Shown here: in pieces, positions 6,106-6,289 of the stretch
Layout: every line of letters begins with the position of its first letter
Position numbering within the stretch: the first letter of the stretch is position 1
Assembly (NCBI GenBank): GCA_003508565.1
Contig: DNUI01000044.1
Location: 1 to 6,289 of the forward strand
From: Syntrophaceae bacterium
GTDB lineage: Bacteria; Desulfobacterota; Syntrophia; Syntrophales; UBA2185
Direction of reading: 5' to 3'
Length of the DNA: 6,289 nucleotides
Made by a program: the position numbers and the translations under genes
The notes under the pieces: generated by a model
Seen by the model: the letters and a program-made list of their open reading frames with translations, nothing else
Databases searched by the model: none
Told to the model about the DNA's origin: nothing

Positions 6106-6123
6106 TTTAATGGAGGTAAAAAT

Positions 6124-6289
6124 ATGCTGAAAAAAGCCGCTTTCGTTGTTTTGTGTGTCATGTTTTCCGCGGGGGTTTTAACGGCAGGAGAAAACGGTGG
6201 GAAAGAAAAGGCCAAGGATTACGGTAGCCACCCTTGGGTAGTTGACATTGAAGACCTGACCGTAAAAAATGAAAATTTTCGTACAACAA
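6124..6289 (+). CDS. Exported cupin-domain-like protein, N-terminal part only
   Basis: An ATG at 6124, seven bases after GGAGG (6112-6116), opens a frame that is still open at the window end (55 complete codons). Residues 1-21 are a signal peptide (MLKK, hydrophobic core, cleavage near LTA-GE), so the product is probably periplasmic. A charged linker (GGKEKAKD) follows. Then YGSHPWVVDIEDLTVKNENF (33-52) resembles the segment just before the beta-barrel in small exported cupin-domain proteins, whose known members continue with a metal-binding barrel. That barrel lies outside the window, so its histidines cannot be checked and the family call rests on this segment alone. It is the only plus-strand gene here and is divergent from the rest. 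Confidence 0.6.
   Translation, partial: MLKKAAFVVLCVMFSAGVLTAGENGGKEKAKDYGSHPWVVDIEDLTVKNENFRTT

Larger units (their letters stand above)
5733..6123. other. Divergent intergenic region between GNAT remnant and cupin-like gene
   Basis: No convincing gene is present. On the GNAT side there are several dyads: the palindrome GCAGCGCTGC (5760-5769), GCTGCA at 5768-5773 with TGCAGC at 5792-5797 (strengthened by inner CCA/TGG), TCAGG with CCTGA around 5814-5829, and TCGAT-GT-ATCGA (5838-5849). On the right are the promoter and leader of the cupin-like gene. Minus-strand TTGACA at 5935-5940 lacks a matching -10 box at usable spacing, so the promoter of the GNAT/methyltransferase side remains unidentified. 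Confidence 0.4.

Overview
The window looks like chromosomal DNA from a Gram-negative bacterium. It has a TonB-dependent outer-membrane receptor, Sec-type signal peptides, purine-rich ribosome binding sites and a near-consensus sigma-54 (-24/-12) promoter. The protein style and moderate base composition fit a deltaproteobacterial (Desulfobacterota-like) host, but that is an impression, not a phylogenetic result. No RNA genes, CRISPR array or complete insertion sequence is visible.

Layout. Almost everything is on the minus strand, read from right to left. At the right edge a plus-strand gene begins: an exported protein whose N-terminus resembles secreted cupin-domain proteins. It is cut by the window end. 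A roughly 390-base divergent region separates it from a minus-strand remnant of a GNAT acetyltransferase, of which only about the first 50 residues survive. A GC-rich repeat-bearing junction follows, then an intact SAM-dependent methyltransferase. Next comes a 249-base gap holding two unreported micro-ORFs. Each overlaps the next gene by ATGA, and they lead into a small exported protein whose reading frame is broken near its middle. After a strong sigma-70-like promoter lies a complete long-chain acyl-CoA synthetase. After a 282-base gap with a sigma-54-type promoter lies a TonB-dependent receptor that runs off the left edge.

How the genes fit together. The receptor imports a ligand across the outer membrane, and the acyl-CoA synthetase activates fatty acids in the cytoplasm. 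Their promoters are of different classes, so they are probably separate transcription units and any shared pathway is speculative. The methyltransferase, micro-ORFs and small exported protein could be one transcript, because I see no convincing terminator or promoter between them.

The main points for a second look are the frameshifted exported protein, the ATGA-coupled micro-ORF chain in front of it, the sigma-54 promoter of the receptor, and the truncated GNAT gene fused to GC-rich repeats. I do not see a convincing new defence or mobile system.
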